A stretch of DNA of 64,000 bases from Pectobacterium aroidearum. GTDB lineage: Bacteria; Pseudomonadota; Gammaproteobacteria; Enterobacterales; Enterobacteriaceae. The stretch lies in the NCBI RefSeq assembly GCF_015689195.1, contig NZ_CP065044.1, positions 1,984,001-2,048,000 of the forward strand. The letters run 5' to 3'. The notes below the pieces were generated by a model. It had not been told where the DNA came from, ran no database searches, and worked only from the letters and a program-made list of their open reading frames with translations. A program made the position numbers and the translations under genes. Shown here one piece after another: positions 36,728-47,508 of this stretch (position 1 is the first letter of the stretch; each line of letters opens with the position of its first letter).

Positions 36728-38419
36728 ATGAAAATGCTGCTGATTTTGGATAAATCACTGGGCCTGGCGAGAAGCCAACTGGTGAAGAACCTACTCGGCG
36801 CTGCCGCTGCGAAAGCAGGGGTGACGTTTACAGAACAGGCTAACGACGCAGAACTGGCGATCTTTCTGGGTGCATCCGCTGCGGCGGACAGCGCGCTGAA
36901 TGGCAAACAGGTTTATGTCGGTGACATTGAACTGGCTGTTTCACAACCGGAAGCCTTTTTGGCGAAAGCACAGGCTGAAGCAACGGTATATCAGGCTGCC
37001 GCGTCAGCTTCCGTTCAGCAACCCGCTGCTGCCAAGCGCATTGTTGCCGTAACGGCGTGTCCGACGGGAGTCGCGCACACGTTTATGGCAGCAGAAGCGA
37101 TTGAAAGCGAAGCGAAAAAACGTGGCTGGTGGGTTAAGGTAGAAACGCGCGGATCCGTTGGTGCGGGCAACGCGATTACCCCAGAAGAAGTGGAACAGGC
37201 CGATCTGGTAATCGTCGCTGCGGATATTGAAGTCGATCTGGCGAAGTTTGCTGGTAAGAAGATGTACCGCACCTCAACAGGACTGGCACTGAAGAAGACG
37301 GCGCAGGAGTTGGATAAAGCGCAGGCTGAAGCGAAAGTGTATCAGCCATCCGGGCAAACCAGTGCGGCAAGCACGAGCGAGGCTGCGCAGAAAGGCGGGG
37401 CTGGCCCATATCGTCACCTGCTGACCGGCGTATCCTACATGCTGCCGATGGTGGTAGCGGGTGGTCTGTGTATCGCCCTGTCGTTTGTCTTTGGTATTGA
37501 AGCCTTTAAACAAGAAGGTACGTTGGCTGCGGCACTGATGAAGATTGGTGGCGGTTCTGCCTTCGCGCTGATGGTGCCAGTGCTGGCAGGCTATATCGCT
37601 TTCTCCATTGCGGATCGTCCGGGTTTAACGCCGGGTCTGGTTGGCGGGATGTTAGCCGTGAGTACCGGTGCGGGCTTCCTCGGTGGGATTATCGCAGGTT
37701 TTCTGGCAGGTTATATCGCCAAAGCGATCAACAATAAGCTGATTCTGCCGCAAAGTCTGACTGCGCTAAAACCGATTCTGATCATTCCGTTGTTTGCTAC
37801 GCTGATCACCGGTCTTATCATGATTTACGTTGTCGGTACGCCGGTGGCGAAAATCCTGACTGGCCTGACAGGCTGGCTGCAATCCATGGGCACGGCAAAT
37901 GCGGTGATTCTGGGTGCGATTCTGGGTGCCATGATGTGTACGGATATGGGCGGCCCGGTTAACAAGGTGGCTTACGTCTTCGGTACGACCTTGCTCAGTA
38001 GCCAGATTTATGCCCCGATGGCGGCGGTGATGGCAGCAGGTATGGTGCCTCCACTGGCAATGGGGCTGGCGACCGTGTTGGCAAGTAAGAAATTCAACCC
38101 GACCGAGCGTGAAGGGGGTAAAGCGGCGTTTGTACTGGGCCTGTGCTTTATTTCCGAAGGGGCGATTCCTTACGCCGCGCGTGATCCAATGCGTGTTCTG
38201 CCTTGCTGTATTATCGGTGGTGCGCTGACCGGTGCGCTGTCGATGGCGGTAGGCGCTAAGCTGATGGCACCACACGGTGGTCTGTTCGTACTGCTGATTC
38301 CAGGTGCAATTACCCCGGTTATCGGCTACCTGTTAGCGATCATTGCGGGAACCGTTGTGGCTGGCGTGCTGTATGCGTTGCTGAAACGCTCTGATGAACA
38401 ACTGGCGAAAATCGCGTAA
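36728..38419 (+). CDS. fruA: Fructose PTS enzyme IIB'BC
   Basis: 563 aa. A degenerate IIB' domain (1-85), a functional IIB domain with phospho-Cys C111 (VTACPTGVAHT), and a IIC channel domain (about 220-560) with eight or more membrane segments. Imports and phosphorylates fructose at C1. Last gene of fruBKA, followed by a strong terminator. Confidence 0.96.
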   Translation: MKMLLILDKSLGLARSQLVKNLLGAAAAKAGVTFTEQANDAELAIFLGASAAADSALNGKQVYVGDIELAVSQPEAFLAKAQAEATVYQAAASASVQQPAAAKRIVAVTACPTGVAHTFMAAEAIESEAKKRGWWVKVETRGSVGAGNAITPEEVEQADLVIVAADIEVDLAKFAGKKMYRTSTGLALKKTAQELDKAQAEAKVYQPSGQTSAASTSEAAQKGGAGPYRHLLTGVSYMLPMVVAGGLCIALSFVFGIEAFKQEGTLAAALMKIGGGSAFALMVPVLAGYIAFSIADRPGLTPGLVGGMLAVSTGAGFLGGIIAGFLAGYIAKAINNKLILPQSLTALKPILIIPLFATLITGLIMIYVVGTPVAKILTGLTGWLQSMGTANAVILGAILGAMMCTDMGGPVNKVAYVFGTTLLSSQIYAPMAAVMAAGMVPPLAMGLATVLASKKFNPTEREGGKAAFVLGLCFISEGAIPYAARDPMRVLPCCIIGGALTGALSMAVGAKLMAPHGGLFVLLIPGAITPVIGYLLAIIAGTVVAGVLYALLKRSDEQLAKIA

Positions 38420-38493
38420 GTCTGACTTTTACGATGCAGGAAACGGCGTCATGAATAAAAAGTAATGCCATAACACAAGGATGTGGATGAGAT

Positions 38494-38529
38494 AGCGCCA
38501 GTTGGTATTCATCAACTGGCGCTTTTTTT
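38494..38529 (+). terminator. fruBKA terminator
   Basis: 11-bp perfect stem AGCGCCAGTTG (38494-38504) and CAACTGGCGCT (38513-38523), directly followed by a run of T to 38529. 75 bp after fruA. Confidence 0.9.
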
Positions 38530-38603
38530 ATGGCGTGCCATCTCTGGCCGCCACCCTTACGGGCCGTTGCTGATGCAACTTTAAAAATTTCTCCCGGAAA
38601 TTT

Positions 38604-39449
38604 TTAGCATTGGGCTTCGGACTTGAGCCAGGCGATTTCGTCAGCCCAGATATCGGGATTGATTGTCTCCAGAATCATTGGGATCCCATCAAAACGGGCA
38701 TCTTTCATGATGTAGCTGAAGGCCGTTTTGCCGATATTGCCTTCTCCCAGGCTATGGTGTCGGTCAACGCGACTGGCGAACGCGCTTTTCGCGTCATTCA
38801 AATGCATTCCGCGCAGATAGCGAAACCCAACGATGCGATCAAATTCTGCAAAGGTCGCTTCGCAATCCGCTTCCGTTCTTAGGTCGTAGCCGCCAGCGAA
38901 GGCATGACAGGTATCGATACAGACGCCAACACGGCTTTTATCTTCTACACCGTCAATGATGGCCGCCAGATGCTCAAAACGGAATCCGAGATTACTGCCT
39001 TGTCCGGCGGTATTTTCAATCACGGCGGTAACCCCGTCCGTTTCCGCCAGCGCGATGTTGATGGACTCCGCAATACGGGCCAGACAGTCCGCTTCTTCGA
39101 TCTGTTTCAGATGGCTACCGGGGTGAAAATTCAGCAGGCTGAGCCCAAGTTGCTGACAGCGGGCCATTTCATCAATAAACGCGATACGTGATTTCTCTAA
39201 CGCCTCGGCGTCCGGGTGTCCCAGATTAATCAGGTAACTGTCGTGGGGAAGAATTTGTGCTGACGTATAGGCATACTGTTCACAGGCGGCTTTAAAACGG
39301 TCGATGACCTCGGTGCTGAGCGGCGCAGCCTGCCATTGGCGCTGATTCTTGGTAAACAACGCGAAAGCCGTCGCCTTTATCTCATGAGCGCGAATCACGG
39401 CCTGATCGACCCCGCCAGATGCGCTAACGTGTGCCCCGATGTATTTCAT
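38604..39449 (-). CDS. nfo: Endonuclease IV
   Basis: 281 aa from the ATG at 39449, chosen for the GAGGAGA ribosome site and the family start MKYIGAHVS; a start 9 codons upstream would lie on that site. The trinuclear zinc ligands are visible in [42 protein letters not shown] and ILETIN. Cuts at abasic sites in base excision repair. In E. coli it belongs to the SoxRS regulon; I did not find a convincing SoxS box. Confidence 0.95.
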   Translation of the reverse strand: MKYIGAHVSASGGVDQAVIRAHEIKATAFALFTKNQRQWQAAPLSTEVIDRFKAACEQYAYTSAQILPHDSYLINLGHPDAEALEKSRIAFIDEMARCQQLGLSLLNFHPGSHLKQIEEADCLARIAESINIALAETDGVTAVIENTAGQGSNLGFRFEHLAAIIDGVEDKSRVGVCIDTCHAFAGGYDLRTEADCEATFAEFDRIVGFRYLRGMHLNDAKSAFASRVDRHHSLGEGNIGKTAFSYIMKDARFDGIPMILETINPDIWADEIAWLKSEAQC

Positions 39450-39539
39450 GTTGGTCTCCTCTGGTTTCGAGGACATTATGGCATCGTCATAGTATCGTCG
39501 CGCAGGTTAATCAGACGTTAACAGGTAAATAATTTATCG

Positions 39540-40613
39540 TTAGCCGAATAAATGTTCGAAGAACAGATTGATTCCTGCACCGCCAACCACCAGCCAGATA
39601 AATAAAACGAGAGCCAGCAGTAGCGGTTTTGCGCCTGCCTGACGAATGGCGCTGAATCGGGTTGTGAGCCCCAGAGCAACCATCGCCATGGTCAGCAGCA
39701 CATTATCAAGCTGAACCAACTGCGTGACGACGACGGGGGAAAGGAGCTGGAAAGAGTTAAAGGCAGCCACGGCGATAAAACCCAGCGCAAACCATGGGAA
39801 CATCAGTGGAATGGCGTTTTGTGTATCACTTTTTTGCGTCGCTTTTTTTAGGTAGCACCCAAGAATGATAAGGAAAGGCGCCAACATCATCACGCGTAGC
39901 ATTTTGCTGATGACGGCGATATTTTCCGTAGCGCCATCGACGGCATGTCCGGCGGCAACGACCTGAGCGACTTCATGTATCGTTGAGCCAAAGTACAGGC
40001 CGGCGATCTGCGGCGTGACCTCAATCCAGTGATGATCGAGATTGAGCTGATAGAGCCACGGATACAAAAACATTGCCGTCGTACCGAAAATCACCACGGT
40101 GGAAACGGCGACGGCAATGGCATTGCTGGACGCTTTGACAACGGGTGCGGTTGCCATGATCGCCGCCGCGCCGCAGATACTGCTGCCAGCACCGATGAGT
40201 ATCACGGTTTCATTGTCGAGCTTCAGCCAGCGTTTACCCATCCAGCAGGCGAGCAAAAACGTCAGCGTGACCACGGTAAGATCGATGGCGACACCAGTCA
40301 CGCCAACGGCGGTAATCTGCTGAAAGCTGAGACGAAAGCCATAAAGTATGATGCCCCAGCGGAGTAAATGCTGTTTGGCCCACTGCACGCCAGGGTCGCA
40401 CAGCGGATGAAGCCGTGGATAAACACTATTTCCCAGCACGATCCCCATCAGGATCGCTAATGTCAGAGAACCGGGTCCCCAGTGGGCGATTTTCGGAATA
40501 TTTGCCAGCCAGATGAGTGAAAAAGTTATTAAACTTACTAACAGCAGACCGGGTAATCGCGCTTTTGCTCCATTGGGTGGAACCATCGCTTGTAACGTTG
40601 CAGGAAGAGCCAT
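39540..40613 (-). CDS. yeiH: YeiH/UPF0324 family membrane protein
   Basis: 357 aa from the ATG at 40613. Upstream in-frame starts to 40742 would run over the start of the divergent yeiE and are not favoured. About ten membrane segments; family signatures LLRWGIILYGFRLSF, IGAGSSICGAAAIMA, STIHEVAQVVAAGHA, ISKMLRVMMLAPFL. A possible anion/sulfonate exporter; function unproven. Divergent from the LysR gene yeiE, which in E. coli regulates it. Confidence 0.9.
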   Translation of the reverse strand: MALPATLQAMVPPNGAKARLPGLLLVSLITFSLIWLANIPKIAHWGPGSLTLAILMGIVLGNSVYPRLHPLCDPGVQWAKQHLLRWGIILYGFRLSFQQITAVGVTGVAIDLTVVTLTFLLACWMGKRWLKLDNETVILIGAGSSICGAAAIMATAPVVKASSNAIAVAVSTVVIFGTTAMFLYPWLYQLNLDHHWIEVTPQIAGLYFGSTIHEVAQVVAAGHAVDGATENIAVISKMLRVMMLAPFLIILGCYLKKATQKSDTQNAIPLMFPWFALGFIAVAAFNSFQLLSPVVVTQLVQLDNVLLTMAMVALGLTTRFSAIRQAGAKPLLLALVLFIWLVVGGAGINLFFEHLFG

Positions 40614-40731
40614 GGGTTTGGTGCCTATTCTGACCGTACCGAATTGAGAAGCCAGCTTATAATCCACGAGATTAAAAGAGAAATTGATTATATATTTATA
40701 ACCTATAGGTATTTCAGATAAAGAGCGCACT

Positions 40732-41604
40732 ATGCATATCACGTTACGTCAACTGGAAGTCTTTGCCGAAGTCTTGAAAAGTGGTTCAACGACACAAGCC
40801 TCCGTTGTGCTTGCCCTGTCTCAATCGGCTGTTAGCGCCGCGCTGGCGGATTTAGAAGGGCAGTTGGGTGTTCAACTTTTCGATCGTGTGGGTAAACGTC
40901 TGGTGGTCAATGAGCATGGTCGCCTGCTGTATCCGAAAGCGTTGGCATTACTTGAACAGTCGATGGAAATTGAGCAGCTCTTCCGGCGTGATAATGGAGC
41001 ACTGCGTATTTATGCCAGTAGTACCATCGGCAACTATCTATTACCTGCGATGATTGCCCGCTATCGCCATGATTACCCTGAAATCCCACTAGAATTGCAT
41101 GTCGGCAATACCAAAGATGTGATTACCCGCGTGTCTGAATTCAGCGTCGATTTGGGCTTGATCGAAGGACCTTGCCATCATCCTGATTTGATTACGCAAC
41201 CCTGGTTGGAAGATGAACTGGTGGTATTTTGTTCTCCGGAACATCCGCTCAGTCGGGGCTCGGTATCATTAACCGCGCTGGCTGATGCGCACTGGATCCT
41301 GCGCGAACGTGGATCAGGTACGCGTGAAGTGTTGGATCATCTGCTGCTGACGCACCTGTCGCATTTCCATCTGGTTATGGAATTAGGGAATTCTGAGGCG
41401 ATTAAACATGCGGTTCGCCATGGGATTGGCATCAGTTGCCTGTCGCGACATGTCATTGCCGAACAGTTGGCGTCAGGCTCGCTGGTGGAGTTGAAGGTGC
41501 CATTGCCTAAACTTACGCGGACGCTGTATCTGGTACATCACCGACAGAAACATCTTTCAAATGTTCTGCAGCGTTTCCTGAGTTATTGCTGCGAAACACC
41601 ATAG
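40732..41604 (+). CDS. yeiE: LysR-type regulator YeiE
   Basis: 290 aa. N-terminal winged HTH ([31 protein letters not shown]), C-terminal effector domain (about 88-290). Between yeiH and lysP as in E. coli. Studies of enterobacterial YeiE report roles in iron homeostasis and sulfite response; the effector here is not known from sequence. Confidence 0.92.
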   Translation: MHITLRQLEVFAEVLKSGSTTQASVVLALSQSAVSAALADLEGQLGVQLFDRVGKRLVVNEHGRLLYPKALALLEQSMEIEQLFRRDNGALRIYASSTIGNYLLPAMIARYRHDYPEIPLELHVGNTKDVITRVSEFSVDLGLIEGPCHHPDLITQPWLEDELVVFCSPEHPLSRGSVSLTALADAHWILRERGSGTREVLDHLLLTHLSHFHLVMELGNSEAIKHAVRHGIGISCLSRHVIAEQLASGSLVELKVPLPKLTRTLYLVHHRQKHLSNVLQRFLSYCCETP

Positions 41605-41739
41605 CGAAAATATTTTCTGCTGCTAATAATCGGACGCGAGTTATTAAGCTCTCTTATAACTCGACGATCTTAACTATCCAGCACAATGCTATTTGCTACA
41701 ATCCCGCCTCGATTTTTAGCACGAGCACGCGGGATAACA

Positions 41740-43215
41740 ATGGCTCAGCACGATATTCAACAAACTACACAGGGCGCACCGACCCTGCGCCGTGAACTGA
41801 AAGCACGGCATTTAACGATGATCGCCATTGGCGGATCGATTGGTACCGGATTATTTGTCGCCTCTGGTGCGACGGTTTCACAAGCAGGCCCCGGTGGCGC
41901 ACTTCTGTCTTATGCCCTGATTGGGCTGATGGTTTACTTCCTGATGACCAGCCTGGGCGAACTGGCGGCATTCATGCCGGTGTCCGGTTCATTCTCTACC
42001 TACGGTTCCCGCTATGTTGAAGAAGGGTTCGGTTTTGCACTGGGCTGGAACTATTGGTACAACTGGGCGGTGACCATTGCGGTCGATCTGGTCGCCGCCC
42101 AGTTGGTGATGGGATATTGGTTCCCTGAGGTTTCCGGCTGGATCTGGAGCGCTCTTTTCCTGGCGCTGATGTTCCTGCTTAACTACATTTCCGTGAAAGG
42201 GTTTGGTGAGGCCGAGTATTGGTTCTCACTGATTAAAGTGACGACAGTCATCATTTTCATTGCCGTTGGCGTGATGATGATTACCGGCATCATGAGCGGT
42301 GCGGAAAATGCGGGGTTCCACAACTGGCAGATCGGTGATGCGCCGTTTGCAGGGGGTTTTTCCGCGATGATTGGCGTGGCGATGATCGTCGGTTTCTCTT
42401 TTCAGGGAACTGAACTGATCGGCGTGGCTGCGGGGGAGTCTCAGGATCCGGGTAAAAACATACCCCGTGCGATTCGTCAGGTTTTCTGGCGCATCCTGTT
42501 GTTTTACATCTTCGCGATTTTGATTATCAGCTTAATCATTCCTTATACCGATCCGAACCTGCTGCGTAATGATGTCAAAGACATTACGGTAAGCCCGTTC
42601 ACGCTGGTGTTTGAGAATGCTGGCCTGCTGTCTGCCGCGGCGGTGATGAATGCGGTCATCCTGACGGCAGTGCTGTCGGCGGGTAACTCCGGGATGTACG
42701 CCTCGACGCGTATGCTGTTTACGCTGGCATCGGAAGGCAAAGCACCGCGTATTTTCGCCAGACTATCAAAAGGCGGCGTGCCGCGTAATGCGCTGTATGC
42801 CACAACCGTGGTGGCGGCGCTGTGCTTCCTGTCTTCTTTATATGGCAACCAAACAGTTTACCTGTGGCTGCTGAATACTTCGGGTATGACGGGGTTTATT
42901 GCCTGGTTGGGGATCGCGATCAGTCATTACCGTTTCCGTCGTGGCTATGTTATGCAAGGCAATGACCTGAACCGTCTGCCTTATCAATCGAGTTTCTTTC
43001 CGCTGGGGCCGATCTTTGCCTTTGTGCTCTGCCTTATCATCACGCTGGGGCAGAACTATCAGGCATTTCTGGAAGATAAGATTGACTGGTATGGTGTCAC
43101 GGCAACGTACATCGGTATTCCGCTATTCCTGCTGATTTGGTTTGGCTATAAGCTGTGCCGTGGAACGCGCTTCATCAAGTATCAGGATATGACGTTCCCC
43201 GATCATAAAGACTAA
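41740..43215 (+). CDS. lysP: Lysine-specific permease LysP
   Basis: 491 aa from the ATG at 41740 (an earlier frame at 41686 lacks a ribosome site and would exceed the family length). Amino-acid/polyamine/choline superfamily, twelve membrane segments; helix 1 MIAIGGSIGTGLFVASG, helix 6 FSFQGTELIGVAAGES. Lysine:H+ symporter, also a CadC co-sensor in E. coli. Single gene with terminator. Confidence 0.94.
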   Translation: MAQHDIQQTTQGAPTLRRELKARHLTMIAIGGSIGTGLFVASGATVSQAGPGGALLSYALIGLMVYFLMTSLGELAAFMPVSGSFSTYGSRYVEEGFGFALGWNYWYNWAVTIAVDLVAAQLVMGYWFPEVSGWIWSALFLALMFLLNYISVKGFGEAEYWFSLIKVTTVIIFIAVGVMMITGIMSGAENAGFHNWQIGDAPFAGGFSAMIGVAMIVGFSFQGTELIGVAAGESQDPGKNIPRAIRQVFWRILLFYIFAILIISLIIPYTDPNLLRNDVKDITVSPFTLVFENAGLLSAAAVMNAVILTAVLSAGNSGMYASTRMLFTLASEGKAPRIFARLSKGGVPRNALYATTVVAALCFLSSLYGNQTVYLWLLNTSGMTGFIAWLGIAISHYRFRRGYVMQGNDLNRLPYQSSFFPLGPIFAFVLCLIITLGQNYQAFLEDKIDWYGVTATYIGIPLFLLIWFGYKLCRGTRFIKYQDMTFPDHKD

Positions 43216-43268
43216 ATCGTAAGCACGCGGTTAACTATCGCGCTTTTTAACTTAGCATATCGCCCTCC

Positions 43269-43303
43269 ACGCCGCTGATAGCATACTTATCAGCGGCGTT
43301 TTT
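43269..43303 (+). terminator. lysP terminator
   Basis: 12-bp stem, 43269-43280 with 43288-43299 (ACGCCGCTGATA and complement), loop GCATACT, then a run of T to 43303. Confidence 0.88.
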
Positions 43304-43530
43304 ATTGGGCAAAACTTCATTTTTATATCAAATATTTTGAATTTAATTATTGCAACAAAGTCCTCCCTAACCGTTTTTATTCTTCTTATTAAGTGCTTTC
43401 GTGCTACGAAAAATGGCATTTCTAAACCGTAGTTAAACGAAATGAAGAATGCTAATACTTATCATTTACGTTTAAATGCATTCCTTTACACTCTTTTCTG
43501 CAAAAAAACTCAATAAAATAACGAGGAATC
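43304..43530. promoter_or_regulatory. Upstream region of the TonB receptor gene
   Basis: AT-rich region downstream of the lysP terminator and upstream of the receptor gene. The right part carries a Fur-box-like site and a purine-rich ribosome site (AACGAGGA) before the ATG at 43531. No gene is seen. Confidence 0.5.
43448..43466. promoter_or_regulatory. Fur-box-like operator
   Basis: AATGCTAATACTTATCATT, a 19-bp near-palindrome resembling the Fur consensus, 65 bp before the receptor start. It suggests iron-dependent repression. Confidence 0.6.
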
Positions 43531-45675
43531 ATGAAAGGAAATTCTCTGATTAATCTCAAGAATGCAGTCGCACTGGCTCTGGCGGCCACAGCAACAAATG
43601 TCGCGATAGCGGCAGGTAGTGATGATGTTTTAGTTGTCACCGCAAGTGGTTATGAGAAAAAGTTGACGAACGCACCAGCGTCCATTTCTGTCGTCAGTGA
43701 GGAAGAACTCTCGCAAAAAAGCTATCACGATCTGGGAGAAGCGTTAAGTGGCGTGGAAGGGGTTGATGTGCGCAGCGGTACGGGTAAAACGGGTGGTCTG
43801 GACATCAGCATTCGCGGTATGCCCAGCAAGTATACGCTGATCCTGATCGATGGTGTGCGTCAGAACGCCAGCAGTGATACCACGCCGAACGGCTTTGATA
43901 CCATGAATACGGCGGTGATGCCGCCGTTGTCGGCCATTGAACGTATTGAAGTGATTCGCGGGCCGATGTCGACGCTGTATGGTTCTGATGCGATTGGCGG
44001 TGTGGTCAACATTATCACCAAGAAAGACAGCAAGCAGTGGCGTGGCAGCGTGAATCTGTCACATACGGTGCAAGAACATCGCAAATGGGGCGATAGCTCC
44101 ACGCTGGGTTTCTATACCTCTGGTCCGTTGGTGAATGATCAATTTAGTTTGGCATTGCGCGGCAATGTGGAACATCGTCAGGGATCAAGCGTCACCTCAC
44201 TGAGCGGGACGGGTGACACGCGTGTTCCTTTCCCGACCAAGACGGATAACTACACTGTCGGTGGGAAACTGAGCTTTAAAACCAGCGACGCCAATACCCT
44301 GTGGATTGATGGCGATGTGTCACGCCAGACTTACGATAACCGCAGTAGCCAACTGGGCCCGATTGGCGTGGGTGGTGGTGGATACCGCGATGAACTGCGC
44401 TTTGAGCGTAATAAACTGGCGATAGGGCATGATACCGATCTGTCGTTTGGTCGCTGGAGTTCAAACCTGTCCTATGCCACCACGGAAAATACGGGGCGTA
44501 TACTGACTCCGCGCCTCTTGAATGCCGCTAACGCAGGCTTCTCTGGTAGCGATCGTGAACTGAAAAATACCAACACTATTTTTGATACGATGCTGGTGTC
44601 ACCGGTAGGGGACGACCATTTGATAACTGTCGGTGGACAGTTCTGGGATGCACGCCTTAAAGATGGCATCGTGCTGGTAAACAGTGGTGAAACGTTCAAA
44701 CAAAAAAGCTGGTCGCTGTATGCGGAAGATGATTGGCAGTTACTTGAACCACTCTCTCTGACTCTCGGTGCCCGCTATGAGAAACACGATAGCTTCGGCG
44801 GCCATCTGAGTCCGCGTGCCTATCTGGTATGGAATGTGGCAGATGACTGGACGGTAAAAGGTGGCGTCAGCACCGGATATAAAACGCCTTCTCTGGCGCA
44901 ATTGCATAATGGTGTCAGCGGCGTGGCAGGGAATGGCTGGTCGACAGTCTTGGGTAACCCGGATCTGAAGCCGGAAGAAAGTACCAACTTTGAAACAGGG
45001 CTGTACTATGAGAATGCCGCGAACGTAAAAGCGAACATTACTGGTTTTGTTAACCATTACAAAAACATAATCGACAGCTATACGATTAGCAGCAACACAA
45101 TAATGTTGCAAAATGGTACGAGAGTGACGGAGAGCGTTGGCTCTAGCCGTAACATTGGTAAAGCCAGAACGCAAGGTGTTGAGTTCGCAACGTCTTTCCC
45201 TGTGGTTGTTCCTGAATTAACGCTGGGATTGAATTATACCTATACGCACAGTGAACAAATCGGTGGGCTGAATCCTGGCGCCGCATCCACCAACACCGCT
45301 AAACATATGGCGAATGCCCGTCTGAATTGGCAAATTGACGAGCAGTGGGCTACCTGGTTGGCCGCTGAATATCATGGCAAAACGCCGCGTTTTCTCGGCA
45401 ATTATGCCAATCTGAGTAATAATGAGAAGTTGGTATACAACGCGCGCGGTGCCGATCTAAAGGCGTGGACGGTGGTGAATTTGGGTGCCTCCTACAAAGT
45501 GACAAAGGATGTTACGTTGAATGGTACGGTAAACAATTTACTGGATAAAGACTTCTCCCAGGTACAATCGTATAACGGGTACTATGCGGGTGATTACTTC
45601 GACTCCAGCCGTTCTACGACCGGTTATGTCACTCCAGGCCGTAACTATTGGATGTCAGTCAACGTTAATTTCTGA
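43531..45675 (+). CDS. TonB-dependent siderophore receptor (CirA position)
   Basis: 714 aa outer-membrane receptor. Signal peptide to about residue 28, TonB box near DDVLVVTA (31-38), plug domain (about 45-165) with RIEVIRGPMSTLYGSDAIGGVVNIIT, then a 22-strand barrel ending in NYWMSVNVNF with the terminal Phe. It resembles Cir/FepA catecholate receptors and sits where E. coli has cirA, but is about 50 residues longer, so orthology and ligand are uncertain. A Fur-like box precedes it. Confidence 0.85.
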   Translation: MKGNSLINLKNAVALALAATATNVAIAAGSDDVLVVTASGYEKKLTNAPASISVVSEEELSQKSYHDLGEALSGVEGVDVRSGTGKTGGLDISIRGMPSKYTLILIDGVRQNASSDTTPNGFDTMNTAVMPPLSAIERIEVIRGPMSTLYGSDAIGGVVNIITKKDSKQWRGSVNLSHTVQEHRKWGDSSTLGFYTSGPLVNDQFSLALRGNVEHRQGSSVTSLSGTGDTRVPFPTKTDNYTVGGKLSFKTSDANTLWIDGDVSRQTYDNRSSQLGPIGVGGGGYRDELRFERNKLAIGHDTDLSFGRWSSNLSYATTENTGRILTPRLLNAANAGFSGSDRELKNTNTIFDTMLVSPVGDDHLITVGGQFWDARLKDGIVLVNSGETFKQKSWSLYAEDDWQLLEPLSLTLGARYEKHDSFGGHLSPRAYLVWNVADDWTVKGGVSTGYKTPSLAQLHNGVSGVAGNGWSTVLGNPDLKPEESTNFETGLYYENAANVKANITGFVNHYKNIIDSYTISSNTIMLQNGTRVTESVGSSRNIGKARTQGVEFATSFPVVVPELTLGLNYTYTHSEQIGGLNPGAASTNTAKHMANARLNWQIDEQWATWLAAEYHGKTPRFLGNYANLSNNEKLVYNARGADLKAWTVVNLGASYKVTKDVTLNGTVNNLLDKDFSQVQSYNGYYAGDYFDSSRSTTGYVTPGRNYWMSVNVNF

Positions 45676-46119
45676 TTGTCATCTTTCCCCGAAGCGGATG
45701 TTCATCCGTTTCGGGGTGTTAACACGTTGCACTACAGACTCTTTCATCCCTCTTTCTGCTTCACTCTGCTTCACTAATTCCGCCTTTCTCTTCACCATGC
45801 ATTTATCTTTTCTATTTTCATCATCGTTTTTTGCCCTATTTTTGTGATATTTCTGAATATTGATGCTAACAATGTCAATGAATGAAATTCGTTATATTAG
45901 GTATTGTTAATTGCTTTAATGCTGACTACGCTTCACGTTACGGAGTGATGGATTTCCGATGAGGCAGGAAGTGTAACGTTATTAATACGTTCGTTGTCTT
46001 GTGTCGTACAGAGAATTTAATTCATTATTTTTGTATGAGAATACCTGTCGTGATTGCCGATTGTGGAACGCTTGATATCTGCAATCGTCAGTCAGTGTAT
46101 GAATAGCAACCAGGGCACG
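45676..46119. other. Intergenic region with a strong hairpin
   Basis: A stem at 45687-45716 (CCCCGAAGCGGATG with its complement, one wobble pair), 12 bp after the receptor stop, probably ends that transcript although the T-tract is weak. The remaining about 400 bp are AT-rich and presumably hold the promoter of the dehydrogenase gene. No gene is seen. Confidence 0.5.
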
Positions 46120-47088
46120 ATGATGTTAAAAATTACCTTTTTGGATAAAGGCTCACTGCCTGAAACCATTTTCCTGAAAAAGACGAATTTTAGGCGTCCA
46201 CAATGCCGCCATGAATGGATTGAATATTGCTACACCTCGCCCGAGCACGTTATCGACCGAGCCAAAGATACCCACGTTATCATTACGAATAAAGTTTTAT
46301 TAACGCGAGACACTTTAGCCGCGTTGCCTGCACTGAAGCTGATTGCCGTGACGGCAACGGGAACCGACAATATCGATCTTGTTGCTGCCAAAGAGCTGGG
46401 CATCACGGTCAAAAATGTACCTGGCTACTCGACGCAAGCCGTGTCTGAACACGTAATTGCCATGATTTTCGCGCTAAAGCACAGCCTGATGGCGTGGTAT
46501 CGCGATCAATTGGGCGATCGCTGGGCCAGCCAGTCGCAATTTGCCTATTTTGATCACCCCGTCAAGGACATCGCAGGCGCGACGCTGGGCATCATCGGTG
46601 CGGGTACGATTGGGCGGGAAGTTGCGCGACTGGCGCAGGCGCTGGGGATGAAGGTGATTTTTGCCGAGCATCGTGGAGTCTCACTGTGTCGTGCTGGTTA
46701 TCTGCCGTTTGAAGACATGCTGCGGCTAGCGGATGTGGTTTCACTCAACTGCCCGTTGAATGCCAGTACACAGCACCTGATTAATGCGGAGACGCTCGCG
46801 CTGTGTAAGCCCACTGCGTTTCTTATTAATACCGCCAGAGGCGGGTTGATTGATGAAAACGCGCTGGCAGCGGCATTGCAGCAGCGCGTCATTGCAGGTG
46901 CCGCGCTCGACTGTCTAACGCAGGAGCCGCCGCAAAAAGACAATCCACTAATGGTCGCGGCGAAAACCCTGCCGAATCTTCTGATTACACCGCATATCTC
47001 CTGGACGTCTGCCTCATCACTGCAATTGTTGATGGAAAAGACGATTGAAAATATTGATGAGTATGCCCAGCAGAATGGATACAAATAA
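46120..47088 (+). CDS. D-isomer 2-hydroxyacid dehydrogenase (HprA-like)
   Basis: 322 aa from the ATG at 46120 (AGGG before it; two adjacent ATGs and one at 46099 are alternatives). Rossmann motif GIIGAGTIGREVA, the DVVSLNCPL loop, catalytic Arg in INTARGG, and a catalytic His in ITPHISWTS. Closest in layout to glycerate/hydroxypyruvate reductases. It reduces a 2-keto acid or oxidises a D-2-hydroxyacid with NAD(P); substrate unknown. It neighbours an ABC sugar transporter and an HcxA-type enzyme. Confidence 0.85.
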   Translation: MMLKITFLDKGSLPETIFLKKTNFRRPQCRHEWIEYCYTSPEHVIDRAKDTHVIITNKVLLTRDTLAALPALKLIAVTATGTDNIDLVAAKELGITVKNVPGYSTQAVSEHVIAMIFALKHSLMAWYRDQLGDRWASQSQFAYFDHPVKDIAGATLGIIGAGTIGREVARLAQALGMKVIFAEHRGVSLCRAGYLPFEDMLRLADVVSLNCPLNASTQHLINAETLALCKPTAFLINTARGGLIDENALAAALQQRVIAGAALDCLTQEPPQKDNPLMVAAKTLPNLLITPHISWTSASSLQLLMEKTIENIDEYAQQNGYK

Positions 47089-47508
47089 GAGATAATTTGA
47101 TTTCGCCGGGTATGAAGGAATATTACCCGGCAGCGTAAATATGATATTCATCAATTTTAATTGATTACTAAAATTGAACGTTTCACCAGATTGAATCTTT
47201 CACTGTTGATTATCTGCTTCATGCCCACTATATCCACACCGGAATGAAAGATAGCCGCGAGCGAATGAAAGTAGCGTGCACTAGACTTAAAGCGAAAATG
47301 TCATTCTTTGTGATTATTCTGATTACCCTCTTTGTTGTGCGAGGGAATATTTATTTCTTAATAATAACGGCAGTAAATAATCAGGTGGTGCAGTGATAAT
47401 TGCCAGTGTAAAAAGCCGATTAATGAAAGAAGGTGACGGTAGTGGTGGGCTGCGTTGTTAATCCGCCCCGAATTCGGATGAATGGGGCGGAAGTCAGATT
47501 AGTGCGTA
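47089..47508. other. Convergent intergenic region
   Basis: About 420 bp between two convergent genes. A hairpin GCCGGGTA (47105-47112) with TACCCGGC (47124-47131) lies 16 bp after the dehydrogenase stop and may end its transcript. The rest is AT-rich without a gene or repeat that I can see. In particular there is no room for a periplasmic binding protein of the adjacent transporter. Confidence 0.5.

Noticed and set aside
41605..41739. Lysine riboswitch before lysP
   Set aside because: The 135-bp leader is too short and lacks the conserved lysine riboswitch core; E. coli lysP is also not controlled this way.
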